A stretch of 42,014 nt of DNA from Streptomyces scabichelini. GTDB taxonomy: Bacteria > Actinomycetota > Actinomycetes > Streptomycetales > Streptomycetaceae. The notes beneath the pieces were generated by a model. It was not told where the DNA came from. It worked only from the letters and a program-made list of their open reading frames with translations, and searched no databases. The translations under genes and the position numbers were made by a program. How positions within the stretch are numbered: the first letter of the stretch is position 1; every line of letters begins with the position of its first letter. Below are positions 15,861 to 23,998 of this stretch, one piece after another. Where the stretch lies: contig NZ_JAAKZY010000082.1 of the NCBI RefSeq assembly GCF_011045015.1, forward strand, positions 1 through 42,014, read 5' to 3'.

Positions 15861-16799
15861 GTGATCGAAGCGCGAGAGCTGACCAAGCGCTACGGCGACA
15901 AGACGGCCGTGGACCGGCTGAGCTTCACCGTCAAGCCTGGTGAGGTGACCGGATTCCTCGGCCCCAACGGCGCGGGCAAGTCGACGACCATGCGCATGGT
16001 CGTCGGCCTGGACGCCCCTACCGCGGGCTCGGTCGTCGTCAAGGGGCGCGCCTACGCGGAGCACCCGGCGCCGCTGCACGAGATCGGAACTCTGCTGGAC
16101 GCCAAGTCCGTCCACCCCGGGCGCAGCGCGCGCGGCCATCTGATGGCGTTGGCACACACGCACGGCATCGCGCGCCGCCGGGTGGACGAGGTGATCGAGC
16201 TGGCCGGGCTGACCAGTGTGGCGGGCAAGCGGGTGGGTGCCTTCTCGCTCGGCATGGGGCAGCGGCTCGGCATCGCCGCCGCACTCCTGGGCGATCCGGA
16301 CATCCTCATGCTGGACGAGCCGGTCAACGGCCTGGACCCGGAGGGCGTGCTGTGGGTGCGCAACCTTCTTCGCGGGCTGGCCGACGAGGGCCGGGCGGTG
16401 ATGCTCTCCTCACACCTGATGAGCGAGATGGCGCTGATCGCCGACCACTTGGTCATCGTCGGCCGCGGACGGCTGCTCGCGGACACCACGCTGGACGACT
16501 TCACGCAGACGGCCGGCGGGGGCGGCGTGAAGGTCGTCACCGACCAGGCGGCGCGGCTGCGACGGCTCATCGCCGGCCCGGATGTGGTGATCACCTCCGA
16601 TTCCGCCGAGGAGTTGGTGATCTCCGGGCGCACCGCCCGGGAGATCGGAATGATCGCCGCCTCGCACGGGGTGCCGCTCTACGAGCTGACCCCGCAGTCC
16701 GCCTCCCTGGAGACGGCCTTCATGGACCTCACCCGCGACGCCGTGGAGTACCACAGCGCACCCGCCGACAACGCGGGCACTGACCGAAAGGCGGCATGA
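15861..16799 (+). CDS. ABC transporter ATP-binding protein (drug/lantibiotic-export type)
   Basis: A 312-aa ATPase with Walker A GPNGAGKST (34-42), signature FSLGMGQRL (128-136), Walker B LMLDEP (149-154) and H-loop SSHLMSE. It carries the C-terminal extension typical of CcmA/DrrA-like exporters. The GTG at 15861 is preferred over GTG at 15852 because AAGGAG (15847-15852) gives it an eight-base spacer and overlaps the earlier codon. It overlaps the permease gene by four bases. The next operon member is a two-component pair, as in antibiotic-sensing Streptomyces modules. Confidence 0.93.
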   Translation: MIEARELTKRYGDKTAVDRLSFTVKPGEVTGFLGPNGAGKSTTMRMVVGLDAPTAGSVVVKGRAYAEHPAPLHEIGTLLDAKSVHPGRSARGHLMALAHTHGIARRRVDEVIELAGLTSVAGKRVGAFSLGMGQRLGIAAALLGDPDILMLDEPVNGLDPEGVLWVRNLLRGLADEGRAVMLSSHLMSEMALIADHLVIVGRGRLLADTTLDDFTQTAGGGGVKVVTDQAARLRRLIAGPDVVITSDSAEELVISGRTAREIGMIAASHGVPLYELTPQSASLETAFMDLTRDAVEYHSAPADNAGTDRKAA

Positions 16800-17632
16800 T
16801 GACCACCTCCTCTCTTTCCGTGGCGCCTGCCTCCGCGACGCCGGTGCGCAAGGTGACGCCTCGCGGGGTACTGCGCTCGGAGTGGGCCAAGTTCTGGTCG
16901 CTGCGCTCCAGTTGGATCACCCTGACTGCCTCCGTGGTCGTGCTGCTCGTCTTCGGGACGATCGCTGCCTCCACATACAGCCCTCCCACGGGAGCGGACT
17001 CCGGTCCGTCCATGTCCGACGGCTCCAGCGACGCGGTCAACCTGGCCCTGATGGGCACGCCGTTCGTGTCGCTGATCGTGGGCTCGCTCGGGGTGCTGCT
17101 GTTCGCGGGCGAGTACAGCACGGGCATGATCCGCTCCACGCTCGCCGCGGTCCCCAGGCGGCTGCCGGTGCTGTTCTCCAAGATTGCCGTGGTGGCACCG
17201 CTGGTGCTGGTCCTCACCACGATCGGCGCCTTCGTGGCGTTCCAGCTGGGCGCGATCGGCCTGGACGGCGAGGAGATCGCCCTGTCGCTGGGCGATGACG
17301 GTGTACTGCGCAGCCTGCTCGGCGTTGGGGTCTACCTGGCCCTCGTGGCGGTGTTCGGTGTGGCTCTGGGCGCGCTGCTGCGCTCTGCCGCCGGAGGCAT
17401 CGCCTCCCTGCTCGGCATCCTGCTGATCCTGCCCAACCTGACCTCGCTGCTGCCCGACTCGCTGGCCGACACGCTCCAGCCGTACTTCCCCAGCACGGCC
17501 GGAGAGGCCATGTTCTCCCTGCACCGGTCGGCCGACTCCCTCTCGCCCGGTGCAGGATTCGCGGTCTTCGCCGCCTGGGTGGCCCTCGCACTCGCCGCGG
17601 CGGCCATCCGGCTGAAGCGGACCGATGCCTGA
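16796..17632 (+). CDS. ABC-2 type transporter permease
   Basis: A 278-aa membrane protein with about six TMs: WITLTASVVVLLVFGTIAAS, FVSLIVGSLGVLLFAGEYSTG, VAPLVLVLTTIGAFVAFQLG, LGVGVYLALVAVFGVALGAL, a central hydrophobic segment near GIASLLGILLIL, and a C-terminal helix. GEYSTGMIRSTLAAVPRR is the characteristic ABC-2 motif. Its start ATG overlaps the ATPase stop (ATGA; a second ATG follows directly at 16799). It forms the exporter with the upstream ATPase. Confidence 0.9.
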   Translation: MMTTSSLSVAPASATPVRKVTPRGVLRSEWAKFWSLRSSWITLTASVVVLLVFGTIAASTYSPPTGADSGPSMSDGSSDAVNLALMGTPFVSLIVGSLGVLLFAGEYSTGMIRSTLAAVPRRLPVLFSKIAVVAPLVLVLTTIGAFVAFQLGAIGLDGEEIALSLGDDGVLRSLLGVGVYLALVAVFGVALGALLRSAAGGIASLLGILLILPNLTSLLPDSLADTLQPYFPSTAGEAMFSLHRSADSLSPGAGFAVFAAWVALALAAAAIRLKRTDA

Positions 17633-17640
17633 GTGGGGAA

Positions 17641-19020
17641 GTGGAGACGATCGGGCTCATGAGTCCGCACCGTGCGGCTGGCGCCGTGGACCGGGCGCAG
17701 GGGGCGGCACCCTCGCCGTCCCCTGCGCCCGAGGCCGGCTGGGAACATCCCCTGCTGGACTGGCTGCTGCGCCGCCAGCGCCGCCTGCAGCAACTGGGCC
17801 GGCGGCACCCCTGGTTGCTCGACACCGCGGTGGTGCTGATCGTCGCGGTGATCGGCCTGACCGACCTGCTCTCCGACGGCGGTGGCGACGGCCCCTTCGG
17901 GAACACCGAAGTCCGCGACGACCTGCCGGCCGCCGTCTCGTACGTGGTGTCCGCCGCGCTCGTCGTGCCGCTGTGGTGGCGCCGCCGCGCCCCGGCCCCC
18001 GTGTATTTCCTGATCGCCCCGGTCGCCCTCGTCCAGGGGGCGCTGGGCCTGCAGGTGGCGGCCGGCATCGCCGCGTTCATCGCCCTGTACACCATGGCCC
18101 GCTACGGTTCCCTGCGGCTACTGGGCTGGGTCGCTGCCGTGGCCGTCGCGCAGGAAACGGTTCCGGTTCTCGTCCTCCTGCCGAGTGAACGCTGGCTGCA
18201 GAGCCTGTTCTTCGAGCTGGGGACGGTCACCGCGGCTGCCGCCGTCGGGCTGACGCTGCGCACCCGCCAGATGTATCTGACCGCGCTGGAGGACCGCGCC
18301 CGGCGCCTGGAGATCGAACGCGACCAGCGCGAACAGCTCACCGTCGCCGCCGAACGTTCCCGAGTTGCCCGCGAGATGCACGACATCGTCGGCCACAATC
18401 TCTCCGTCATGATCAGTGTCGCCGACGGCGCCGCCACCCTCGCCGCCAACAGCGGCGAGCAGTCCGAACAGTCCCTGCGCATCCTCGGCGACACCGGCCG
18501 CCAGGCCATGAGCGAACTCCGGCGTGTCCTGGGCGTCCTGCGCGAGAAGCAGCACGGCGAACGGCCGCTCAGTCCACAGCCCGGCATCCGCGATCTGGCC
18601 GCCCTCCTGTCCAGGGTCCGCACCGCGGGACTGGACGTCACCTATCGGACCGTGGGCGACCTCGACACGCTCGGCAACAGTGTGCAGCTGACCGTCTACC
18701 GCATCGTCCAGGAAGCCCTGACCAACACCCTCAAGCACGCCGGTGCCGGCTCCGCCGCCGACGTCACCGTGACCGCGGACGCCGGACAAGTCCGGATCCG
18801 GATCGCCGACACCGGAGCCCCGCCGGAGGTACGTCGACCGTCGCCGCAGCCCGACGATCCCGGGCACGGCCTGGTCGGCATCCGCCAGCGGGCCGCCCTG
18901 TACGGCGGCACCGCCACCATCGGCCCGCGCGACGACCGGCCCGGCTGGATCGTCGACGTCGTATTTCACGCATCCGACGAGCCCGCCCCGCCGGCACCAG
19001 GAGAAGAACCGCTGCCATGA
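17641..19020 (+). CDS. NarL-type sensor histidine kinase (two-component pair 2)
   Basis: A 459-aa kinase with about five TMs between residues 58 and 205, a coiled linker (about 215-240), HisKA_3 with His247 in RVAREMHDIVGHNLS, and HATPase_c with VYRIVQEALTNTLKHAG and GHGLVGIRQRAAL. The start is uncertain: GTG at 17641 follows the permease stop by eight bases, and ATG at 17659 has GGAG twelve bases upstream. It is part of the ABC operon and overlaps the regulator by four bases. The gene probably tunes expression of the exporter. Confidence 0.88.
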   Translation: METIGLMSPHRAAGAVDRAQGAAPSPSPAPEAGWEHPLLDWLLRRQRRLQQLGRRHPWLLDTAVVLIVAVIGLTDLLSDGGGDGPFGNTEVRDDLPAAVSYVVSAALVVPLWWRRRAPAPVYFLIAPVALVQGALGLQVAAGIAAFIALYTMARYGSLRLLGWVAAVAVAQETVPVLVLLPSERWLQSLFFELGTVTAAAAVGLTLRTRQMYLTALEDRARRLEIERDQREQLTVAAERSRVAREMHDIVGHNLSVMISVADGAATLAANSGEQSEQSLRILGDTGRQAMSELRRVLGVLREKQHGERPLSPQPGIRDLAALLSRVRTAGLDVTYRTVGDLDTLGNSVQLTVYRIVQEALTNTLKHAGAGSAADVTVTADAGQVRIRIADTGAPPEVRRPSPQPDDPGHGLVGIRQRAALYGGTATIGPRDDRPGWIVDVVFHASDEPAPPAPGEEPLP

Positions 19021-19688
19021 CCACTGTGCTGATCGCGGACGACCAGCCCCTGCAGCGCATGGGCTTCCGCATGCTCATCGAGGGCACCTCCGGCCTGACC
19101 TGCGTCGGCGAGGCCGAGCACGGCGCGGAGGCCGTCCGCATGGCAGCCGAACTGCGCCCCGACGTCGTCCTGATGGACATCCGCATGCCCGGCATGGACG
19201 GCCTGGAGGCAACCCGCCGGATCACCGCCGCCGGGGGCGGCCGGACCCGCATCCTCATCGTGACCACCTTCGACCTCGACGAGTACGCCCACGACGGACT
19301 GCGCGCCGGAGCCAGCGGCTTCCTGCTCAAGGACGCCCGCCCCGAGGAGATCGTCGCCGGCATCCACGCGGTCGCCACCGGCGACGCCGTCGTGGCCCCC
19401 AGCCTGACCCGGCGCCTGCTGGACGCCTACGCCCACCAGGTCCTCGCCCCGACCAGCACCCCTGCCACCGAGGATCCCCGCCTCGCCACCCTCAGCGGCC
19501 GCGAGAGGGAAGTGCTCATCGCCATCGGCCGGGGCTGGAACAACACAGAGATCGCCGAACGGCTCGTCCTCACCGAATCCACGGTGAAGAAGCACGTCGG
19601 CCGGGTCCTCGCCAAGATCGGCGCCAGGGACCGCATCCAGGCCGTGATCACCGCGTACGACGCAGGGCTGGTTCGGGCACAGCCGTAG
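19017..19688 (+). CDS. NarL/FixJ response regulator (two-component pair 2)
   Basis: A 223-aa regulator with phospho-acceptor Asp54 (VVLMDIRMPG) and a LuxR-type HTH (LSGREREVLIAIGRGWNNTEIAERL; STVKKHVGRVLAKIGARDR). It is coupled to the kinase by an ATGA overlap and closes the ABC-kinase-regulator operon. It has the same architecture as pair 1 but many substitutions, so the two pairs are paralogues of old origin rather than a recent duplication. Confidence 0.92.
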   Translation: MTTVLIADDQPLQRMGFRMLIEGTSGLTCVGEAEHGAEAVRMAAELRPDVVLMDIRMPGMDGLEATRRITAAGGGRTRILIVTTFDLDEYAHDGLRAGASGFLLKDARPEEIVAGIHAVATGDAVVAPSLTRRLLDAYAHQVLAPTSTPATEDPRLATLSGREREVLIAIGRGWNNTEIAERLVLTESTVKKHVGRVLAKIGARDRIQAVITAYDAGLVRAQP

Positions 19689-19770
19689 CGGACCAAGCGC
19701 TCCGCCGGCTGTGTCGATATGCGGCTCCGCCGCGGGGCCGCGATGTGCCGTCAGTCCGCTGCGGCGTCAT

Positions 19771-19810
19771 CGTGGCTGGTCGCGCAGTTCCTACGCCCCT
19801 TTTGGGCGCT
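19771..19810 (-). terminator. Streptomyces-type intergenic hairpin repeat, copy 2 (reverse)
   Basis: Read on the minus strand this matches the element at 12743-12785: a GC hairpin (GCGCCC / GGGCGT with an AAAAG loop) followed by GGAACTGCGCGACCAGCCAC. It lies between the convergent regulator gene of pair 2 and the kinase gene of pair 3, where it can end either transcript. Confidence 0.75.
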
Positions 19811-19841
19811 CCCGAACCGCAGCCGACTTCACCGGACCTGC

Positions 19842-21296
19842 TCAGGGAAGCAGCACGGCGAAGCGAGCGCCTTCGTCGGGCGCCGTCCTGAGTTCGACGC
19901 GGCCGCCGTGGGCCTCCAGGATCGCGGCGGTGATGGCCAGGCCGAGTCCGGTGCCGCCGCGGGTGCGGGAGCGGGCCTCGTCGACCCGGTAGAACCGGTC
20001 GAAGATGTTCGGCGCGGCCTCCAGCGGCACGCCGGGCCCTTGGTCGATCACTTCCAGTACGACACGGCCGCCCGATTCCAGACTGCCCGCTACGGCTACG
20101 GGAGGTTCTGGCCGTGTGGCGGACATGCCCACGCGGATGTGCACGGGCGTGCTGGGCGGGGTGTGGGCCAAGGCGTTGCCGACGAGGTTCGTGATCACCT
20201 GGCGCATCCGGTGTTCGTCCACCGTGACCCGGATCGGCTTTCCGGCGCTTTCGAGGACCAGTGGCCGCTGCGGGTCGCGGACCCTTGCGTCGTGCACGGC
20301 GTCCTCGACGAGTGTGCGGATGTCGAGTTCGGCCAGGTCAAGTGCGCGTTCCTGGTCGAGGCGTGCCAGCAGCAGCATGTCGTCCACAAGGCGGCTCATC
20401 CGGATCGCCTCGTCCTCGATCCGGCCCATCAGCCGGTCCACATCGGCCCGGTCCGGCGCGCCGCCGCAGCGGTTCAGCTCGGCGAAGCCACGGATCGATG
20501 TCAGCGGGGTGCACAGTTCGTGCGAGGCGTCCGCCACGAACCTGCGCAGCCGCTCCTCGGACCGTTCCCGTTGGCGCAGTGCGGAGGAAAGCCTGCTGAG
20601 CATGGTGTTCAGGGCGCGACCGAGCCGACCGACCTCGGTGTGCGCATCCGAGGCGACCCGCAGATCGAGGTGGCCGCCGGTGATGTCCTCCGCCGTCTTC
20701 TCGATCTTGGTCAAGGGTCGCAGCCCCAGCAGTACCAGCAGGAACCCGACCCCGCCGAGGACGAGCAGCAGAGCGATCCCGACCCCGACCTCGATCCAGA
20801 TCAGCTGTGTCACGGTCGCCTCGGTGGTCTCCGTCGACTGCGCGGCCACAATGATCCGCGGCCCGTCGGGCATCGTCCGCTTGGACACCACGACGCGCCA
20901 GTCGGCACCGCCCTGCTGGTCGGCGACCATGAACGGGCGCTCGTCGTACCGGCCGACGGTGGTCGAGTCGATCAACGGCAGGGTCGGCCCCACCGTGGCC
21001 GGCTGGGCGGACAGCTGCGGCTTCCCGTTGCGGTAGAGCACCTGGAGCGCGAAATCCGTGGGCAGACCGTTGGAGTTGCGCCGGTCCTCCGGCGACGGCC
21101 TCAACTGTTGCGGGCGGCCGTCCACCTGTTGCACGAGGAGCCTGAGCTGGTCGTCCATCCGGGCGACCATGAACTCGCGGATCATCACGACGCTCGCGAC
21201 CCCGATGGTGCCCAGGCCGAGGGTGGCCAGCACGAGCAACGCCACGACCAGACGCGCCCGTAGAGTCCACGGTTTGCGCCACCGGTTCTTGCTCAT
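19842..21296 (-). CDS. OmpR-class sensor histidine kinase (two-component pair 3)
   Basis: A 484-aa kinase with TM1 (15-38), an extracytoplasmic sensor (about 40-165), TM2 (166-192), HAMP (193-245), HisKA with His259, and HATPase_c (N box QVITNLVGNALAHT, G1 DQGPGVP, G2 GGTGLGLAI). The H box reads DASHELCTPL, with Cys262 where nearly all such kinases have Arg; the codon is TGC at 20511-20513 (complement). His and the following Glu are intact, so activity is expected, perhaps altered. It overlaps the regulator gene by four bases. Confidence 0.92.
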   Translation of the reverse strand: MSKNRWRKPWTLRARLVVALLVLATLGLGTIGVASVVMIREFMVARMDDQLRLLVQQVDGRPQQLRPSPEDRRNSNGLPTDFALQVLYRNGKPQLSAQPATVGPTLPLIDSTTVGRYDERPFMVADQQGGADWRVVVSKRTMPDGPRIIVAAQSTETTEATVTQLIWIEVGVGIALLLVLGGVGFLLVLLGLRPLTKIEKTAEDITGGHLDLRVASDAHTEVGRLGRALNTMLSRLSSALRQRERSEERLRRFVADASHELCTPLTSIRGFAELNRCGGAPDRADVDRLMGRIEDEAIRMSRLVDDMLLLARLDQERALDLAELDIRTLVEDAVHDARVRDPQRPLVLESAGKPIRVTVDEHRMRQVITNLVGNALAHTPPSTPVHIRVGMSATRPEPPVAVAGSLESGGRVVLEVIDQGPGVPLEAAPNIFDRFYRVDEARSRTRGGTGLGLAITAAILEAHGGRVELRTAPDEGARFAVLLP

Positions 21297-22009
21297 CGCT
21301 CTTCCCTGGGCAGCCGCAGCGAGTAGCCGATGCCCCGGACGGTGTGGATCAGCGGCGGTTGCACCGAGTCGATTTTGCGGCGCAGATAGCTGATGTACGA
21401 CTCGACGATCCGGCCGTCCCCACCGAATTCATAGCTCCACACCCGGTCGAGGATCTGCGGTTTGCTGACCACCCGCTCGGCGTTGACCATCAGGTACCGC
21501 AACAGGTTGAACTCGGTGGGCGACAGCTGGACCAGCCGACCGGCCCGATGGACCTCGTGGGCGTCCTCGTCGAGCACGAGATCGGCGTACCGGAGGGTGC
21601 CGTCGTCCTGCGGGATGTCGGCGCCGCTGCCCGTGCGCCGGAGGATCGCCCACAGCCGCAGCACCACTTCCTCCAGGCTGAACGGCTTGGTCACATAGTC
21701 GTCGCCGCCGGCTGTCAGGCCCGCGATCCGGTCTTCCACGGCCCCCCGTGCGGTCAGGAAGAGCACCGGCAGCCGGTCATGGACCGTACGGAGGTTGCGG
21801 GCGAGGCTGAAGCCGTCGGTGTCGGGCAGCATCACGTCCAGAATGACGATGTCCGGCCGGACACGCCGGGCCGTGGCCAGCGCTTCGGCTCCGCAGTTCG
21901 CCGCGTGCACGGTGAACCCGCTGAGCCTGAGCGCTGCCGACAACAGCTCCAGGATGTTCGGTTCGTCGTCCACTACCAGGACGGCTGCCTCACCACTGTG
22001 CTGATCCAC
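21293..22009 (-). CDS. OmpR-family response regulator (two-component pair 3)
   Basis: A 238-aa regulator. The receiver (1-125) has DD14-15, phospho-acceptor Asp58 (VILDVMLPD) and YVTKPF. The winged helix (about 145-235) contains QLSPTEFNLLRYLMVNAERV and RKIDSVQPPLIHTVRGIGYSL. The start is GTG at 22007-22009. A triple 11-bp repeat ends 23 bp upstream (22032-22064), fitting autoregulation. A matching set lies upstream of the GT2-GtrA operon, so the protein probably controls that operon as well. Confidence 0.92.
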   Translation of the reverse strand: MDQHSGEAAVLVVDDEPNILELLSAALRLSGFTVHAANCGAEALATARRVRPDIVILDVMLPDTDGFSLARNLRTVHDRLPVLFLTARGAVEDRIAGLTAGGDDYVTKPFSLEEVVLRLWAILRRTGSGADIPQDDGTLRYADLVLDEDAHEVHRAGRLVQLSPTEFNLLRYLMVNAERVVSKPQILDRVWSYEFGGDGRIVESYISYLRRKIDSVQPPLIHTVRGIGYSLRLPREER

Positions 22010-22031
22010 CTGACCAGCATCGACGAAGAAC

Positions 22032-22064
22032 CTGGGAAGTACCTGGGAACTGTCTGAGAACGCT
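22032..22064 (+). promoter_or_regulatory. Triple 11-bp direct repeat upstream of the OmpR regulator gene
   Basis: CTGGGAAGTAC, CTGGGAACTGT and CTGAGAACGCT follow without gaps at exactly 11-bp period. Direct repeats of one helical turn are the usual form of PhoP/OmpR-family sites. The set lies 23-55 bp upstream of the regulator start and just after the GT39 stop. Confidence 0.8.
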
Positions 22065-22069
22065 GTGAT

Positions 22070-23998
22070 TCAGGCATCCGTGCACTCGTGCAGGGTTCCG
22101 GCCTCGCCCGCCTTGAGCACGGGCTTGCAGTTCTGCTCGACCCACCTGGACCGCTCGATGACCGTCTTCTCGTCCATCTGCATCATCCCGCCGCCGGTGA
22201 GCACGAACCGCAACCTGCCCTCATGCACCCAGGTGGACAACTGGTCCAGCGAGGGCACCGGGTCCTTGCCGTCGAACCCGCCCATGCCGACCACGGTCGC
22301 GTCGCTGTCGACGATGTACACCCCCGCGGCCTGGGAGCCGCCCTCGACGGCCAGGGTGATCGCTTCTCCGGATGCATGCGATGTGGCGTAGTCCAGGATC
22401 TTGCGCTGGTCCGCGGTGAGTTCCGCGCTGTCCCAGCCGGCCGGCATGGTGTCGACCGTCGGCCCCGCGGCCGGCAGGCTCGCGATGGCGGTGGTGGAGG
22501 CCGCAGCGGCACCGGACCACACGGCGGGTGCGAGGAGTACCGCGCCGAGCCCGAGCCCGAGTCCCATCCTCGGGACCTTGCGCAGTACCAGGGCCAGGAT
22601 CGCGACCAGCGCGACGACCAGCACCGCGTACCGCAGCCAGCCGTGCCATGAGGTGTTCCGGGAGACGAGCACCCACGCCCACCCCGCCGTCACCGCGACA
22701 CCGGCGGGCAACGCGAACCGTGCCGGTCCCTCGCTCTCCCGGTACTTCTGGAGCGCCCACACGGTGCCTACGCCGACGAGCGCGCCGATCGCGGGTGCCA
22801 TGAGGGTGGTGTAGTACGGGTGAAAGACGCCCTTCTGGTTGCTGAACACGATGGCGTTCACCAGGAGCCAGCCGCCCCACAGCACCCAGCCCGCCCGGTT
22901 CGCGGTGTCCGCTGGGGCGGACCGGCGCAGGCGCCGGAAGCCGAGCACCGCCGCGCACGCCAGCGCGGCCAGTGCCAGCGGCAGCAGCCAGCTGATCTGC
23001 CCGCCGACCGCCTCGCCGAACATCCGGCCCGCACCGGACGAACCTCCGAAGCTCGTGCCGCCCGGGCCGCCGAAACTCGCGCCGCCGGGTCCGCCGGGGC
23101 CACCTCCGCCCGCCGGTGCCCCGCCGTTGCCGTTCCCCTCACCGCCGAACACGCGGCCGAGCCCGTTGTAGCCCAGTACCAGATCCAGGACCGTGCCGTC
23201 GGTGCTGCCGCCGATGTACGGCTTCTTGCCCGGCCACAGGCCGACTGCCGCGACCCACCACAGCGAACTCGCAAGGAGCACGACGGCCGCACCGGCAAGG
23301 TCGAGCATCTGACGGCGCCAGTGGGCCTTGCTCCCGGCCAGGTACGCGGCGAAGAAGGCAGGAATGACGATGTACGCGGCCGCCATCTTCGCCAGGAAGC
23401 CGCACCCGAGCAGGAACGCTGTGAACAGCAGCCACTTCGTCCTGGTACGGGGGTCCAGCGCCTTCATCGCGCGGGTGAAGGCGTATGCCGCCGCGACGAG
23501 CGTGAGGACGAGCATGGTGTCGGTGTTGTTCGTGCGGGTGGTCGCCACCGTGATCGGCGTGAGCGTGAGGATCAGCGCGGCGATCAGCGCGGCCTTCTCG
23601 CCCGCCCACATCCGGACCGTCCGGTGCAGCAGGAAGATCGCCGTGACACCTTCGACCACCTGCGGCAGTAGCACGGACCAGTGGTGGATGCCGAAGATCT
23701 TCACCGAGATCACCTGCGGCCACAAAGACAGCGGCGGTTTGTCGATCGTGACCACACCGGCCGGGTCGAACGAACCGAACAGGAAGTTCGTGAAGTTCGA
23801 CGACATCGACTTGACCGCGGCCGTGTAGTACGTGTTGCCCCAACTGCCGGTCCACATCACCCAGCCGTACAGCACCGTCCCCAGCACGAGGATCGCGATG
23901 AGCGCGTACCGCGGCCCGTGCGGGGGACGTTGCTGAGGCGGTTCGACGGGCACTGCCTGCTCCGTCTGTTGGGCTTGGCCGGTATCGGCGGCGGTCAT
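22070..23998 (-). CDS. GT39 / ArnT-PMT family glycosyltransferase (YkcB-like)
   Basis: A 642-aa polytopic protein. After TM1 (about 31-50) comes the first large loop with FGSFDPAGVVTIDKPPLSLWPQ; Asp78 and Asp86 are the likely acidic catalytic/metal residues of this GT-C fold. About ten further TMs follow. A Gly-rich insertion (about 307-350, GGPGG / SFGG units) interrupts the membrane region, a feature I associate with actinobacterial YkcB-like proteins. A soluble C-terminal domain (about 520-642) is extracytoplasmic. Members use polyprenyl-phosphate sugars as donors. The ATG at 23998 overlaps the GT2-GtrA stop by four bases, so the pair is translationally coupled. Confidence 0.9.
   Translation of the reverse strand: MTAADTGQAQQTEQAVPVEPPQQRPPHGPRYALIAILVLGTVLYGWVMWTGSWGNTYYTAAVKSMSSNFTNFLFGSFDPAGVVTIDKPPLSLWPQVISVKIFGIHHWSVLLPQVVEGVTAIFLLHRTVRMWAGEKAALIAALILTLTPITVATTRTNNTDTMLVLTLVAAAYAFTRAMKALDPRTRTKWLLFTAFLLGCGFLAKMAAAYIVIPAFFAAYLAGSKAHWRRQMLDLAGAAVVLLASSLWWVAAVGLWPGKKPYIGGSTDGTVLDLVLGYNGLGRVFGGEGNGNGGAPAGGGGPGGPGGASFGGPGGTSFGGSSGAGRMFGEAVGGQISWLLPLALAALACAAVLGFRRLRRSAPADTANRAGWVLWGGWLLVNAIVFSNQKGVFHPYYTTLMAPAIGALVGVGTVWALQKYRESEGPARFALPAGVAVTAGWAWVLVSRNTSWHGWLRYAVLVVALVAILALVLRKVPRMGLGLGLGAVLLAPAVWSGAAAASTTAIASLPAAGPTVDTMPAGWDSAELTADQRKILDYATSHASGEAITLAVEGGSQAAGVYIVDSDATVVGMGGFDGKDPVPSLDQLSTWVHEGRLRFVLTGGGMMQMDEKTVIERSRWVEQNCKPVLKAGEAGTLHECTDA

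Noticed and set aside
19719..21263. Long plus-strand frame opposite the OmpR-class kinase gene
   Set aside because: Antisense shadow of the kinase; Gln/His/Arg-rich without motifs.
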